From the NCBI GenBank assembly GCA_028455995.1, contig JABELC010000002.1:434001-498000 (forward strand): a stretch of DNA of 64,000 nt, in the 5' to 3' direction. Positions 1 through 13,467 of this stretch are shown piece by piece (within the stretch, counting starts at the first letter, position 1; each line of letters opens with the position of its first letter). The notes below the pieces were generated by a model. It searched no databases. It was not told the DNA's origin and saw only the letters and a program-made list of their open reading frames with translations. The stretch comes from Scleromitrula shiraiana. Taxonomy: Eukaryota > Ascomycota > Leotiomycetes > Helotiales > Sclerotiniaceae. The translations under genes and the position numbers were made by a program.

Positions 1-1518
1 GTTCATGTTCATGTTCCTGCCCATTCCAGCTAGGTTGATTGAGGAGTTTGTGGAATGGGAGAGGAGGTTGTGGTTATGATGCTGGCTATGGTGCTGGTTA
101 TACTGCTGATTATGATGTTGATGGATAGAAGAAGTAGGATGATGAGAACGCGTATGCGTCCAATTGGAAGAAATTAGTGGCGGTCCACTCATTCCATTCC
201 CGTTCATGCTAATACCGGATGTAGGCGGTGTAAGCGGTGAGCAATAGTATGCAGCATCGCCAGAAGAAGTATCACTCATAGTATCAATATCAGTATTTGA
301 ATCCGCATACGGACTATCACCCACGAACGCCCTCTTTAGCCGCAATCTCCGCTCTAGATGAGCAGAGGAAGAGGTAGGCGGTGTGTTGGTAGCAGTCGTA
401 TTGGCAGTACTGCTACGCATAGAATAGTTTGATTGTTGGGGAGAAGCAGAGTCCCGCGGAGTAGAGGTGCAGGATTGGGGCGTGAAAGTTGTGTATTGGA
501 GACGGTAGCTTTCGGCTTCCGCGGTAGCGGTTTGGATTATCTGGGGCGAGATTATCATACGTCCATGTTCAGGCGCGTCGGGATTCACACATTGGAAGGG
601 GAAGGTGGGCCCGAATATGGGGATTAAGGCGGGTGCGATGTGTGAGCAGAAAGTAGTGCAAACGGCGAGTGCGCAGTTGTAGGGCATCCAGTAACCTAGT
701 ATTTTCTTATCAGTTGAATTCTCTTGAGCGATAGCTAGGTCTTCGATAAAAAGGAAGAAAATCACATAGATTGCTTGCAGATACTTAAATATCTAGGAAT
801 GATTGATCACTGGAATGATAAGAGGAAAAGAAAACATACCTTGTGCTGCTAAAGCGCCGCCTGTGATGCTGTGCGTGATCTCCTTCAGACCCGGATTCAA
901 ACCGAGCATTTTAGCAGGAGTTGTCTAGAAATACCCAGGTTAGAATAGCCAAAGTAATTACAATACAGAGTATTTATTTACCTTAGAATATTTGCAACAT
1001 TTGAAGAAAGGAGTAATGCGAACAAGTCCAACGTTATAATCCCACATAACCGTATAATCTTTATCGTCACCAGGAACTCTGAATATGTATTGAAAAACTG
1101 CAAGTAAAATAAGTCAATATGGGTAAAATGTCAAAAGTCAACGTCAGCTTAGCATACCTTCGAAGCTTTCCCGGCCAGTCTTTTCTAAAAAGTTCTTTTT
1201 CTCGCTGTTATAAGGAATATGGCGGCAGTAGTCCTTCATTTTACCCAGCGGGTACACCTGGAATTTTTGGACCTCGCGCAAGGTTTCCTCATCCAGATGT
1301 TCAAACGGTGGAAAGTTTACCTCGCCCTTAATCTTACCCTTGGCAAAAACAGCGCCGTCCTTAGTCATCTTTTGTTTCTTGATCGATGATTGAACAGGCA
1401 ATAGGGAATTTCCGTGAGAGGAAGATGAGATACACATTGATTGGGATGGACTTGATTGTATTCGAACTCCTTGCGGTTCTGACTTAGTAGGATTGAGCAA
1501 TGATGCTACGGACATCAT
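1..1518 (-). CDS. XBP1: APSES-type (XBP1-like) transcription factor, C-terminus cut by window edge
   Basis: Nuclear DNA-binding regulator of the fungal APSES/KilA-N family, closest to the XBP1-type branch. Rebuilt exons on the minus strand: 1158-1518, 982-1097, 840-924 and 1-695 (open at the edge), giving at least 419 residues. All junctions are GT-AG and keep frame. The conserved core starts near residue 65 (GEVNFPPFE), passes through KDYCRHIPYNSEKKNFLEKT, continues across the first intron (ESFEVFQYIFRVPGDD) to MWDYNVGLVRITPFFKCCKY, and then TPAKMLGLNPGLKEITHS and GYWMPYNCALAVCTTFCSHI. After it comes a low-complexity Ser/Thr/Pro tail that turns His/Gln/Asn-rich near the window edge, typical of regulatory tails. 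The start ATGATG lies in a good context (CCACC before it). In yeast XBP1 is a stress and G1 repressor; the role here is inferred. Confidence 0.85.
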
Positions 1519-4500
1519 GGTGGGCGGTAAGTGGTGGAGGAAATTTCAATAGAGCTTGATGCCTCTAAATCTGCAGGCTGGGGCCCTTAGGTACCTATCT
1601 TTTGAGGACGAACAAAATTCCCAAAATATGAAATGCAGTCAACGCTGTTAATTTCCCTGGTACAGTAGATGAGAAAATTAGTGTTTGAAGCTGGCAAGCA
1701 GAAAAACACGTAAGGGACCGCTCTTGGGTCCTTATGAAGTGATTTAGCGGGCAATACGGAGCTTCAGCAGCATCACTTTCTTCGATATCAGCTAACGATG
1801 CACTTCCTGCAGTCCAAGGATGTACCGGCAAAGCCTGTCTTTGGGCAACTAATCGAAAGAGTGCAACTAATCGGTGTTCTCGAACTGGAAGTTCTCTTTG
1901 TTGTCGATGTCTGAGAACCAACCAGTAGAAGTTGAATCGTCCGTTTGTCTATGCCCACCGCTCTTCCAAAGCTCGAAATCAAAATGCATTAACTCAAGAT
2001 TGCGAAAAACTCCAGGCGAGGAAGCAGGGTATGGCCGGCTTGTTTGATGTTCCAATAACCCAAATGAGATGACTTTTATGAGTACATTCTACGCTTTATT
2101 GATGGGATTTTTTGAACAGACAAAATCCAAGATTATGTGATGAGACTATAAATCCAAACAACTTTTAAGAAGCTTCTATTAAGATTCGTCGCTCCCGTGC
2201 CCGCCAACATAAAGCCAACATGGCCACCAAGCAACCCGCATACGGATTGTAGAGCATATCGAGGCAAGACGTTTCACTAGACCTTAATAGAAGCAATATT
2301 TACCGAAATCAGCAACTTCAAAAAACCGGTTGCGTGACAACACAGGGGTATCTCGCCAGGCCCAGCAGTTGAGTTTGACCAACAACAAATATCGTGCTAC
2401 AATCCGATCGGGAACAAGGCTTGTTTGAATGTGGATAAGAAGATGCTGGATGCATCTGCTGGCCGAGACGTCTTGGGTCGGATACCTGCAGTAGTTGCGG
2501 ATGATTTACCGTGGCGTAAAGCCAACTTTTAGAAGACAGACAAAGAAATCAATTTTATCATTAGTAGCAACCATATAGAACCCTAGAAGAAGATTGCTTG
2601 ACTCGATGCACGTGGACAACACATCCTAAAATTGTGTCTTGGTTGAAACCTGGAAAACAAGAAAAACAAGATGAACATTTATCTACCCATTTCTTACAGC
2701 CCTAGTTCAAAATCCATTTCCACATAGATACTTTAAATAAGCACCATGCTTCCATCCGCTCTCATCACGAAATTCAAAAAGACAATATTACTTTCTTCCA
2801 TCATCTAGGGGCCTTCGAGAGTTAAATGAGGGAGTGCACTGGACTAATGCGAGGACTGGCACCGCAGCTGTCACTTGAAAGGCATGGGTAAATCTACGGG
2901 AAATATGCATGTAAGCGCATAGCCGGGATATGGTATGCGTCTTGCTCCTTTGCTGCTTCAAGTTGGTGATGAAGACAGTCATTAGGCTACACGTCATAAA
3001 GACATGGCAGACAGACTATCTTTTTTTGTGGAGATTTGAATCTCAATGACATGGCATAAAATAGTGCAAGCCAAAGTAAGAAGAATGTAAAACAATCGCA
3101 GGAAACGAGATCTTGAGACAAAGAAGTTTTTCAAAATAATTTTGATGGAAGGGCAGCCTCGTCCGACTCAGTATAATTTCTGGAATATTAGCCACTCATC
3201 CTCGAGTCGCAGTCTATAAGACAATGTCAGTGCGTATGACTCAATTTGGTTGAAAGCTGCAGCTACCCGTTAACCTCCTTGCAATACGGATCGCAATAGG
3301 CCACCCACGTTGTTGCCAATGCACATGGACAAACGAAGCAAAAGGAAGTGTTTAATGAAGAGACTGATAGGACAGCATGAGCCTTATGCAAGTCATTACG
3401 CCTACCTGTAATATCCCCAGCCCCCTAGATAGACTCGAAGAGATCTTCATGCAAAGAAGGGAGATAAAAGTGCACCATTTCAACTGTGTCCACTCCCATC
3501 TTCGCAAAATCATAATGCTTCGTCTCTTCCTTCACTTCCACTGTCATCATTTGCTTTAATTTAGATGGGCTCGTACAGGAAAAACAAGCTTGCAAGATCG
3601 ACTTCGCTCGACACAATTTGTTATCCTACAATATTACCAATACGATTAAATTACCAGAAGATGGAAGGGTTTCAATACCCATCTACGCACCATGTACTCC
3701 ACATTATGCTTTCCTGGTCTCTTTAGAATGAATGTTACCTTAAAACGGTGCCTTTCACGCCATACCGGATGATCTTATGACAGCCGTTAGAGTTTCAGAT
3801 CGTGGAGAACGCGTGGAGTACAATGATTTTTGATACACCAGATCCATTTTAAGAAATCCGTAAAACGAAACGGGAGGGAGATGGCGGCAAGGTGCATTAT
3901 TTGCATCGGAAACATCTTTTCAACGTGAAAAAACCACTCTCCTAAAAGTTGCACAAACAAAATTGACATCGGAATCTAAAGTTTGAATGAGTTGTGTGAC
4001 ATATATACCTACATGATACATAGTAAGTAAGTAAGTAAGAGGCAAGGAGGGTACCATAGTAGGAAGTTGAAGTAGGGCAACAATTTCTTTGTCACCATTT
4101 CTCTCACTTCCATTTCCTTTTCCTATTGCTTTTCCTTTTCCACTCCTCCCTCTTCTTGCATTCTCTCTTTGGTCTTTTTTTGGTTGTCCTAATTATAGTA
4201 CTTGTACCTTTTTTCATGTTCTCTTTCAAGGTAACTATTATGTAGGTACAAAAAGAGCACATATATCAAACCTTTCGGACACTTTTAATTCTCGCATCGT
4301 AATGAATAATTTTGAATGGTTACAATACTTTTTCGTAGTACTATACTACTATACTGTACAATTCACATTCCAAACGTTTGTAATCTGTAAGAGGTAAAGA
4401 ATTGGTAAAGGAGTGCAGGAGAAGAGAGAAGGAAGGTTTTCCCACAGTTTTCTGCAGGTATAAGTCTTACAAATGAAAAAGGATCTGGGAAGGGGTACCG

Positions 4501-5059
4501 GTTTCTTAGGTTGTACTAGTACTGCAGTTTGAAGCCCTGGATATTTTACCCTCCAGTGTCCCGGGACTGTCCGCCTGTCCGCCTGTCCGCCTGTCACTTG
4601 TTTTAAAGCCTTAGGCATTAAGGTTAGATAAATACTAAGGGGTAAAAAAAAAAGAGAAAAATAAACTAGTCAATTTAAAGTTAGGTAAGAACGGCCCCTT
4701 GTTTCTTTTCTTTTTATACTATACTATACTATACTATACTAAACTATACCACTTTAAGAAACGCGACTTTGAATTGTTTATGTTTATTTACTTTCTCAAG
4801 TTCTTCAAAATATCACAAAGTTTGCGAATGCCTAATAAGTAGGTGTAGGTATCAACAACAAATTGGAGTTGTACATTCTTTCAACAAGCTTTGCTTAATA
4901 GTTTGACCAACTTTTACTTGTTACCTCACTTCTGTCTTTCTTTAAATGGAGTTTTGAAAGTCAAAAAGAACTTCGATTTATTGTACTACCACCTCTGCCT
5001 CGAATATTCGTTCACCAAAAAAATTCTCGAGTCGCGTTTTGATCTCTTAGTTACTCAAG
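1519..5059. other. Divergent intergenic region between the APSES factor and TOP2 (3.5 kb)
   Basis: This is the shared upstream region of two divergent genes. I find no convincing gene: open frames are all under about 110 codons, overlap each other on both strands and match no family I know. The 1595-2055 part, just upstream of the APSES start, holds overlapping short minus-strand frames that may be upstream ORFs in a long leader. Small tandem repeats occur at about 4020-4038 (TAAG), 4567-4592 (TCCGCCTG-like octamers) and 4718-4740 (ACTAT). The last 300 bases before TOP2 are probably its promoter. Confidence 0.6.
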
Positions 5060-8000
5060 ATGGGTGATTTTATCTCTGATGATGAGCCGAGCTTTCAAGC
5101 TTCCGATGATGATTCTGAAGGCTTCGCACCTCCAGTAGTATGTTAAGTGTCTCACTCTTCTCTTCCAACACAAGAAAAGCAATACTCGACAATTGAACAA
5201 AGCAAATTATCTAAAGGATCCAAGTTGACTGACATTTACATAGAAATCTAAACCAAAACCTGCAGCGAAAAAGGCGCCAGCACCTAAAGCCCCAAAAGAA
5301 CCCAAAGCCAAAGCTCCTAAAGCCACCAAGGCTACGAAGGCTGCACCCAAAAAAAGTGTCCAGACGACTTTAAGTATGATTCCGAAAAAACGAAAATCGG
5401 AGAGCGAGGATGAAGATCAGCAATCCGATAATGATTCCAATACTGCGTCACAACTCTCGAATACCCCGCCGAGTGGTAAAAAACAAAAGAAGGCTCCGGC
5501 CAAGAAGACCGTTTTGGAAGACATCGAAAATGAGAGTATTCTGGAGATGGAACCCAAGCCTAAAAAATCGAAAACCTCAACGGAGCAATACCAGAAGTTG
5601 ACTCAGCTTGAGCACATTATCAAACGTCCAGATACATATATTGGCTCGGTCGAGCATACTGAACAAATAATGTGGGCATTCAATTCAGATACAAAGGAGA
5701 TGGAACTTAGAAAGGTTTCATTTGTGCCTGGTTTATACAAAATCTTCGACGAAATTATGGTCAATGCTGCAGACAACAAACAGAATGACCCAAGTATGAA
5801 GAATATCAAAGTAATTGTCGACCGTGAGAAGGGCGAGATTAGCGTCGAGAACGATGGTAAAGGTATTCCAGTTGAGATTCACGGGGTAAGTTTCTTCTTT
5901 CGATTTCGCCCCATTATGATATACCTCGCAATGATTAGACACGAGTTTCATGCACCACTCATATAGCCTACGGGTCGTTGATGAGAAACAATACCAACAA
6001 TTTTCAAAATGAGCGAGAATTCACAATATCACAAAGTCAAATCAACACTAAGAGATTAAAAGCTGACTAGTATCTTAGAAAGAAAAAATTTATATTCCGG
6101 AGATGATCTTTGGACATCTGCTCACTGGTTCGAATTATGACGACGACGAAGCAAAAACTACGGGTGGTCGTAATGGTTATGGTGCAAAGCTTTGTAACAT
6201 TTTCAGTACTGAATTCACATTGGAGACTCAAGACTCCAATATGGGCAAAAGATACAAGCAGACCTGGACGGATAACATGAGCAACATGGGCAAGCCCAAG
6301 ATCACATCCAGCAAGAGTACCGATTTTACCAGAGTTACTTTCACTCCCGATTGGAAAAAGTTCAGGATGACTGGTATTGATGATGATTTCGAGGCCATTG
6401 TGAAACGCCGAGTCTATGATATGGCTGGAACTGTCAAAGGTGTCAAAGTCTCCCTCAATGGCTCACTGATCAAGCTGGACTTCAAGAAATACATCGAAAT
6501 GTACGCCAAAGCCATCAACAAAGAACGTGGTTCCGAAGAGTCTAGCAATAATACCGTTATCATTGAAGATTCGAAAGGTCATCCTTCTTGGGAGGTTGGT
6601 TTTGCCGTCTCTGACGGATCGTTTCAGCAGGTGTCTTTTGTCAACTCTATTGCTACAACATCTGGTGGAACCCATGTCAATTACATTGCGGATCAAATAT
6701 GCGAAAAATTGGTCGAAGTCGTCAAGAAAAGAAACCCTAAGGGAGTGGTTCCTAAGGCGAACCAAGTTCGCAATCATATTTTCCTCTTTGTTAATTGTTT
6801 GATCACCAATCCAGCGTTCACATCTCAGACCAAAGAGCAGTTGACTACGCGAAAGCAACAATTCGGTAGTAAGTGTGTCTTGACTGATGACTTTTTGAAG
6901 AAGATTGCGAAAACCGAAGCTGTGGAAAACATTCTCAACTTCGCTGCTAAGAAGGCCGATTTGGAATTGGCAAAGAGTGATGGAAACAGACGCTCACGTA
7001 TGAACAATCCCAAACTTGTCGATGCAAATTTGGCTGGGACAAAGCGTGGTCACGAATGTACCTTGATTCTCACTGAGGGTGACTCTGCAAAAGGTCTTGC
7101 GGTTGCCGGTCGAGCAGCTCTTGATCCAGATCGTATCGGTGTGTTTCCACTTCGTGGAAAGCTACTCAATGTCCGTGATGCTTCAATCGATCAGATTTCG
7201 AAGAACGCCGAAATTCAGAACATCAAGCAATTTCTTGGATTGAAACACAAAACCGTCTACAAGGACACCCTTGGCCTTCGATATGGACATCTTATGATTA
7301 TGGCTGATCAAGATCACGATGGTAGTCATATTAAAGGATTACTGATCAATTTTCTTCAAGTGCAGTTTCCTAGTTTGCTTAAACTCCCCGACTTCTTTCG
7401 TGAGTTCATCACTCCGATTGTTAAGGTCTGGAAAGGAAACAATCCCAAGAAGCCTTCAAATCTTAAGTCCTTCTTCACTTTGCCCGAATACCAGGAATGG
7501 CAGGAGGCTCACAAAAACGACAAGGGTTGGAAGCATAAGTACTTCAAGGGTCTGGGTACCAACAAGCCCGAAGATGCTCAAATATACTTTACCAACCTTG
7601 ACGTGCACTTGAGAGAGTTCGATACCATGAAACCGGAAGAAGAAGAAATGATAGACCTCGCTTTCTCTAAAAAGAAGGCTGATGCCCGTAAACAATGGCT
7701 AGGAAATTTTGTACCTGGTACTTATTTGGATCATACTGACAAGCTTTTGACTTACGACAATTTCATCAACAAAGAATTGATCTTGTTCAGTATGGCTGAC
7801 AATCTTCGTTCCATTCCTTCGGTGGTTGATGGTTTCAAGCCCGGTCAGAGAAAGGTTATGTATGCTTGCTTCAAGCGTAACCTAACCTCGGACATGAAGG
7901 TTGCCGAACTTACTGGTTATGCAAGTCAAGTTTCTGCCTACCATCATGGAGAAGTATCCATGCACATGACTATTGTCAACCTTGCTCAGAATTTCGTTGG

Positions 8001-10796
8001 TTCGAATAATGTGAATTGTTTGGAGCCAAGTGGAAATTTCGGTACTAGACTTGCTGGCGGTAGTGATGCAGCTAGTGCTCGTTATATTTTCACGCGTTTA
8101 TCTCCTTTCGCTAGAAAAGTGTTCTCTCCACTCGATGAGCCTATTCTGGAGCACCAAGAAGATGACGGTCTGCAGATTGAGCCAGTTACTTACTTCCCGG
8201 TTGTTCCAATGATTCTCATCAATGGAGCAGACGGTATTGGGACGGGTTGGAGTACAAACATTCCTAATTATCACCCCATCGATGTTGTCAACAACATAAA
8301 GCGTCGCATGGGTCGTTTGGATGAGAGCGATGAAGAGATGCCCTTTGAAACTATGATGCCATGGTTCCGTGGATGGAAAGGGACTTCAGAGATCGCAGAG
8401 AAAGACCGTTATAGGTTCAATGGTATCATCAAAGAGACTGGAGATACTGAAGTCGAGATTACTGAATTGCCTATTCGAATGTGGACAGATGACTTCAAAG
8501 CCAGACTTGAGGATATCATTAAAGCCGAAAAAGTCCCCTCGTTCATCAAGGATTACAAGGAATACAACGATCATAAGAAGGTACATTTCATTATTCAATT
8601 AGACGAAAAGCACATGAAGGCTGCTCTCAAAGAAGGTCTCGAAGAAAAATTCAAGTTGAACAAGACCATTGCCACTTCGAATTTAGTTGCCTTCGATCAT
8701 AGGGGTCAGATCCGCAAATATGAGAAAGTCGAGGATATTTTGGAGGAATTCTATGTCATTCGATTCAAGATGTATACAGTCAGAAAGGCGTACTGGATGA
8801 AGAAGCTCAATGTTGAATACCGCAAGCTTACTAACCAAGCTCGCTTTGTCACTGAAATTATTGATGGCAAATTGGTCGTATCCAAGAAAAAGAAACCAGT
8901 CCTTGTCGCTGAACTTAGGAAACGCGGCTATGAAGCATTTCCAAAGGTCCAAGAGGCAAAGAAAGCCGGTGAGGTTGAAGAGGTTGTCGAGAACGAGGAT
9001 GAAGAAGCCGATGAGGAAGCCGGTGCCAGAGATTACGATTATCTATTGGGCGTAAGTAAACTCCATGCCTGCAATATTGTTTATGTGTCAAACTAACATT
9101 TCACTAGATGGCCATTTGGTCTCTCACCCAAGAGCGCGTCGACAAATTAATCCAGCAAAAGAATGCCAAGAAGGAGGAAATTGACACACTTGACAAGCTT
9201 AGCGAGAAAGACCTATGGTGCCAGGACCTGGATGCATTCGTCGAGGAATGGGAGGCGCAACTCAGGGAAGATGCCGAAATTGAAAAAGAGATTCGTAACA
9301 CAAACCGTCGCCATTCACGTAAGATTGGTGCTGGAGGCAAGGGAACCACTAGAGGTCGACCCAAGAAGGATGATGAGGAGTTCACATTGGGATCGAAGAA
9401 GACCAAAGCAGTTGCTAAGCCCTTGAAAGCCGATCCTAAAAAGGGTGTTGTACGAGTTGAGAACAAGCCTCATCAGGGTTTTTTGGACATGTTTACTAAG
9501 TCAAAATCAAAACCCTCTGGGCGTGGTCTAGATGGTGCTGATGATGACTCGGGGATGTCTGATGATGATTTCGCTGCATTGGCAGTTTCCAAACCCAATG
9601 ATCAAGCCAGAGCACCAAGTGAACAACCTTCGGCAGCTCCAAGTCGCAACAGACGCGCTGCTGCTGCTGCCCCTAAGAATTGGGTTGTCGATGACGATGA
9701 ATCTGAGAGTGATGATGGGAAGCTTCTTGGTGATATTGGTGACATGGTCAAAGGTATCGGGGCTGGAAATAAGAAGGATACAGCCACCAGTAATGGGAGA
9801 CTGTCATTGTACGCTATGGCACGACCTGGAACTAGCGGCGATGATAGACCAAGCAGCTCCGAGTTACCCAAGTCAAAGCCTAAGGCTTCGAGGGTAGTTG
9901 AACTATCTGATGATGATGAAACCAATTATGAGATGCTCGCTAAATCGTCTCCCCTCAAGTCAACTGCTGGGGCTCCTAAAGATCAAGTCAATGACTTCCT
10001 CTCCTCTGACGAAGATATCATTCCTATTGTTCCGAAAAAGGCAGTTAACCAAAAAGCAACTTCAAAGACTTTGGCTAAAGAGGCACCCAAACCAAAGAAG
10101 GCTCTTGTAACGAAGAAAACTGCAGAGGCAAAACCTGGTCCGCAGTCACCTGCCGTTAAAGCATATGCTGCAAAGCAAAACCGTCTCAAAGAGAAGGCCA
10201 AGATCGATTTCAGTGAGGAAGAGGATGAAGATGAGGAAGAGGATGAAGATGAGGAGATGGAAGATGCTCCACCACCACCAAAGCCTGCTGCCAAGTCGAG
10301 GCAAGCAAACACAGCTTCCAAGAAAAAGGTCATTAGCGATGATGAGGACTCTGATATTGACATGGGCTCACCACCTCCAAAGGCCAGCAAAGCCAAGGCT
10401 CCCTCGAAGCAGATCCAGATCAGTGACGACGAGGATGAATCAATCATCAAACCTGCCAAACGAAGGGCTCCCGCGAAACAGATCCAAATCAGTGATGACG
10501 AGGACGAAGAAGAGGAAGAAGAAGCCTCGCCACCTCCCAAGCCAGTTGCCAAGAATGCAAAGGCCAAAGCGGCCCCTAAGAAGAAGGTTGTCAGCGACGA
10601 TGACCTCGAGGACTCACCAAAACCAACAGCTCGTGGTCGTGGACGTCCAGCAAGAGCCGCTGCTGCTGCCAAGCCTAAGAAACCTGTATATATCGACTCG
10701 GATGATGATGATAGTATGGCTGTGGATGAAATGGATGAATCTGCTATGGTGGATGATGATGAGGAGGAAAGCGAAGATGATTTTAGTGATGATTAG
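5060..10796 (+). CDS. TOP2: DNA topoisomerase II
   Basis: ATP-dependent type IIA topoisomerase that passes one duplex through another; essential for chromosome segregation. Exons 5060-5137, 5244-5885, 6079-9051 and 9108-10796 give 1793 residues; introns are 106, 193 and 56 nt with clean GT-AG ends. GHKL ATPase motifs EIMVNAADN, VENDGKGIPVEIH and GGRNGYGAKL are present, the middle one running straight into the second intron. TOPRIM motifs are EGDSA (Glu about 573) and DQDHDG (Asp 650, 652, 654). The catalytic tyrosine is Tyr909 in ASARYIFTRL (codon 8083-8085). The N-terminus is acidic then Lys/Ala/Pro-rich. The C-terminal domain (about the last 480 residues) alternates basic stretches with acidic Ser-Asp clusters, including two near-identical KQIQISDDEDE units; such clusters are typical CK2 sites. 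The family is unambiguous. Confidence 0.97.
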
Positions 10797-11449
10797 GGGA
10801 CAAGGACGAGGACAGAGATTTATTTGTTTATTTGCTTGACTTTGATGGCGTTGGTTGGTTGAATTGATAGGATATTAAAGCTTGGGTTGGTTGGTACGCT
10901 GGAATTACAAGTGTGGCTGAGCGACTGACGGGTCGATATGGGATGGATGGGGATATTGCTTTAGGGTTATGATTTGATTGTTTGGGTGAGGAGTTTGGGT
11001 TTGTGGTTGTGGTTGTGGTTGTGATTTTTGTAGGGTGATAGTCTAGCCTTTTTTTTGGCACTCTCTCTTTTTCTTATTTCATTTGTAAAGTCAAGTAGGG
11101 ACAGATAAGATACATAAGTTAAATATCGGAATTAGTTGGTTATGAATAAACATTCTTTTATTGAAAATAGCTTCAAAGTGGTGATATATATATGTATGTC
11201 ACGGTTACTGTAATCAGCCGTGGCATATAATTAGAAATCTAGAAATCTAGAAATCATATAGTTTGTTTACTCATTTGGTATTGAATCAATCGATCATCGA
11301 TGATATCATGCGAGTATTTTGTTTGATATTGTTTTGCTACTGCCAGTGGGAGGTTGAATTCAAGGTGGATGATCTGAGGGGATCATCGTGGAGGGTTACG
11401 GTCGTTGTATTTTAACTTGAAAGTACTAGTAGTAACTGACTCGGAAGCA

Positions 11450-11757
<308 letters not shown>

Positions 11758-12111
11758 GGATTATAAAAAAACATCCAATCCAATCCAATCCAATCCAATC
11801 CAATCAATCATGAGCTAATCCAAAAAAAGATAGATTGCTATCTCTAAAGCCTACCTACACTTTGACCCACCGATAGTCGTACCCGATAACCCACCCATAA
11901 TCATAATCATACCAAAATCTAGTCCAGGTACAAGTTATACCAAACAAACTATACCTGGTACGTGGGTAGGTAAGTAAGCACACCAAGCCAAATAAACACT
12001 ATCGGTATCGGTATTGGTATTGGTATTGGTATAGCATCTAACTCTAAAAGAACAAATTCAGGGGTAAATGGTAAATTTATTCTTTTCGTTTTCGTTTTTT
12101 TTTTTGAAGTT

Positions 12112-12128
12112 GGGGGGGGGGGGGGGGG
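12112..12128. repeat. Poly-G run (17 G)
   Basis: Seventeen consecutive G bases directly after a T-rich stretch, followed by GAAGG and GGGATGAGAT repeats to about 12240. The exact length is the kind of position where sequencing errors are common. Confidence 0.9.
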
Positions 12129-12321
12129 TGATATGTATGTATGATGTGGAAGGAAGAGTAAATGAAGGAAGGAAGGAAGGAAAGAAGGAAAGAATTAGAT
12201 GGGATGAGATGGGATGAGATGAGATAAATTGAGATGAGATGAAATAAATAAATAAATAATCCTTTCGTTTTCATCTAGAACTACTAGTAGTATCAAGGTT
12301 TCTATTGATCTTGGCGATAAA

Positions 12322-12358
12322 ACATTCATACATTCATTCATTCATTCATTCATTCATT
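12322..12358. repeat. (CATT)n microsatellite
   Basis: About nine CATT units in tandem in the TOP2-GYP5 intergenic region. Confidence 0.9.
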
Positions 12359-13467
12359 GCTAGATATATACGAAGTCATGTATGTACTCGAGTAAATATT
12401 AAATATTAAACATTAAACAAACATTTATTAATTTACTATCGGTTTTATTTATTATTTATTATTTATTATATTGCATACTCGTTTTTTTATATATCATCTT
12501 TAAACTTGAAGGCTAGGTATTTATTCTAGATAATTTGTATTGTATTTGGGCTTTTGCTTGGACTTGGTGATATTTGTTATTTATATATTTATTTATTTAT
12601 TATTACTATTATTATTAGGTAGTATGCATAGTAGATAGAATTTGAAAATCTTCATCTCTTTATAATTACAGTGCAGTATAGTATAGTACAGTACATTACT
12701 TATTATTACTCCCACTCTTTTCATCTCTTGATTTATATCTACTTGAGTATTAAATATTAAATCTAGATTCCCTTATATAAAGGGCAAGCAAGGAAGAAAA
12801 GCTCATTCATTTTTTAATATTATTATTATTATTATTGTTATTATTATCATCTAACTAGATCTCACCTCCCACTTCACCTCCACTTCCAATCCACTCACTA
12901 TACTATTTCTATTCTCCCCCCCCCCATCTCATTCTTCCTTCATCCCTCCTCCCAACCTCGAATGAAATTTCAATTTGTAAATATTAAACATTAAATATTT
13001 CATATTTCATATTTCATCATTCTAACGACTATCCCTCCCTCTCTACCACAATGATTAATTAATTGATCGACTCAATTAATTGTATTAAAACAGCTACTTT
13101 CTAGCATTTGCATTTATTTCTATATCCATCCACGTTCCTTGAAACAACCGATCTCCGTGCGCGCGTCAATTTCCAATACCCTCCCTTCTACAAGCTATCA
13201 AGTGTATCAACTTCCCAAACTTCCTAAACAACGACTGGGTTCAATCCAATATTGTGTAACCAGTCTCGAATCTTTAGCATTTGTTTAGGACCAATTCAAT
13301 ATTTTCGGGTAGGAAAAAAACCCGTTATAACGGCTTATTTGGGCCGTGTTCGTTCATTTTTGTGGAGTGTCCCAAGTTTTGATAGGGGTTGGGGTGCCTT
13401 AATTGACATTCCGACCTTTTTATCTTAGCAACAACGACAACCTTCTTTTTACTGTCCCAAGGCTAGA

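Noticed and set aside
1595..2055. Overlapping minus-strand ORFs of 62-108 codons as a separate gene
   Set aside because: No family resemblance, frames overlap each other, and they sit in the presumed leader of the APSES gene.
9983..10672. 229-codon Ser/Ala/Leu-rich minus-strand ORF
   Set aside because: Antisense shadow of the acidic GAT/GAA-rich TOP2 tail; Ser runs mirror Asp/Glu codons.
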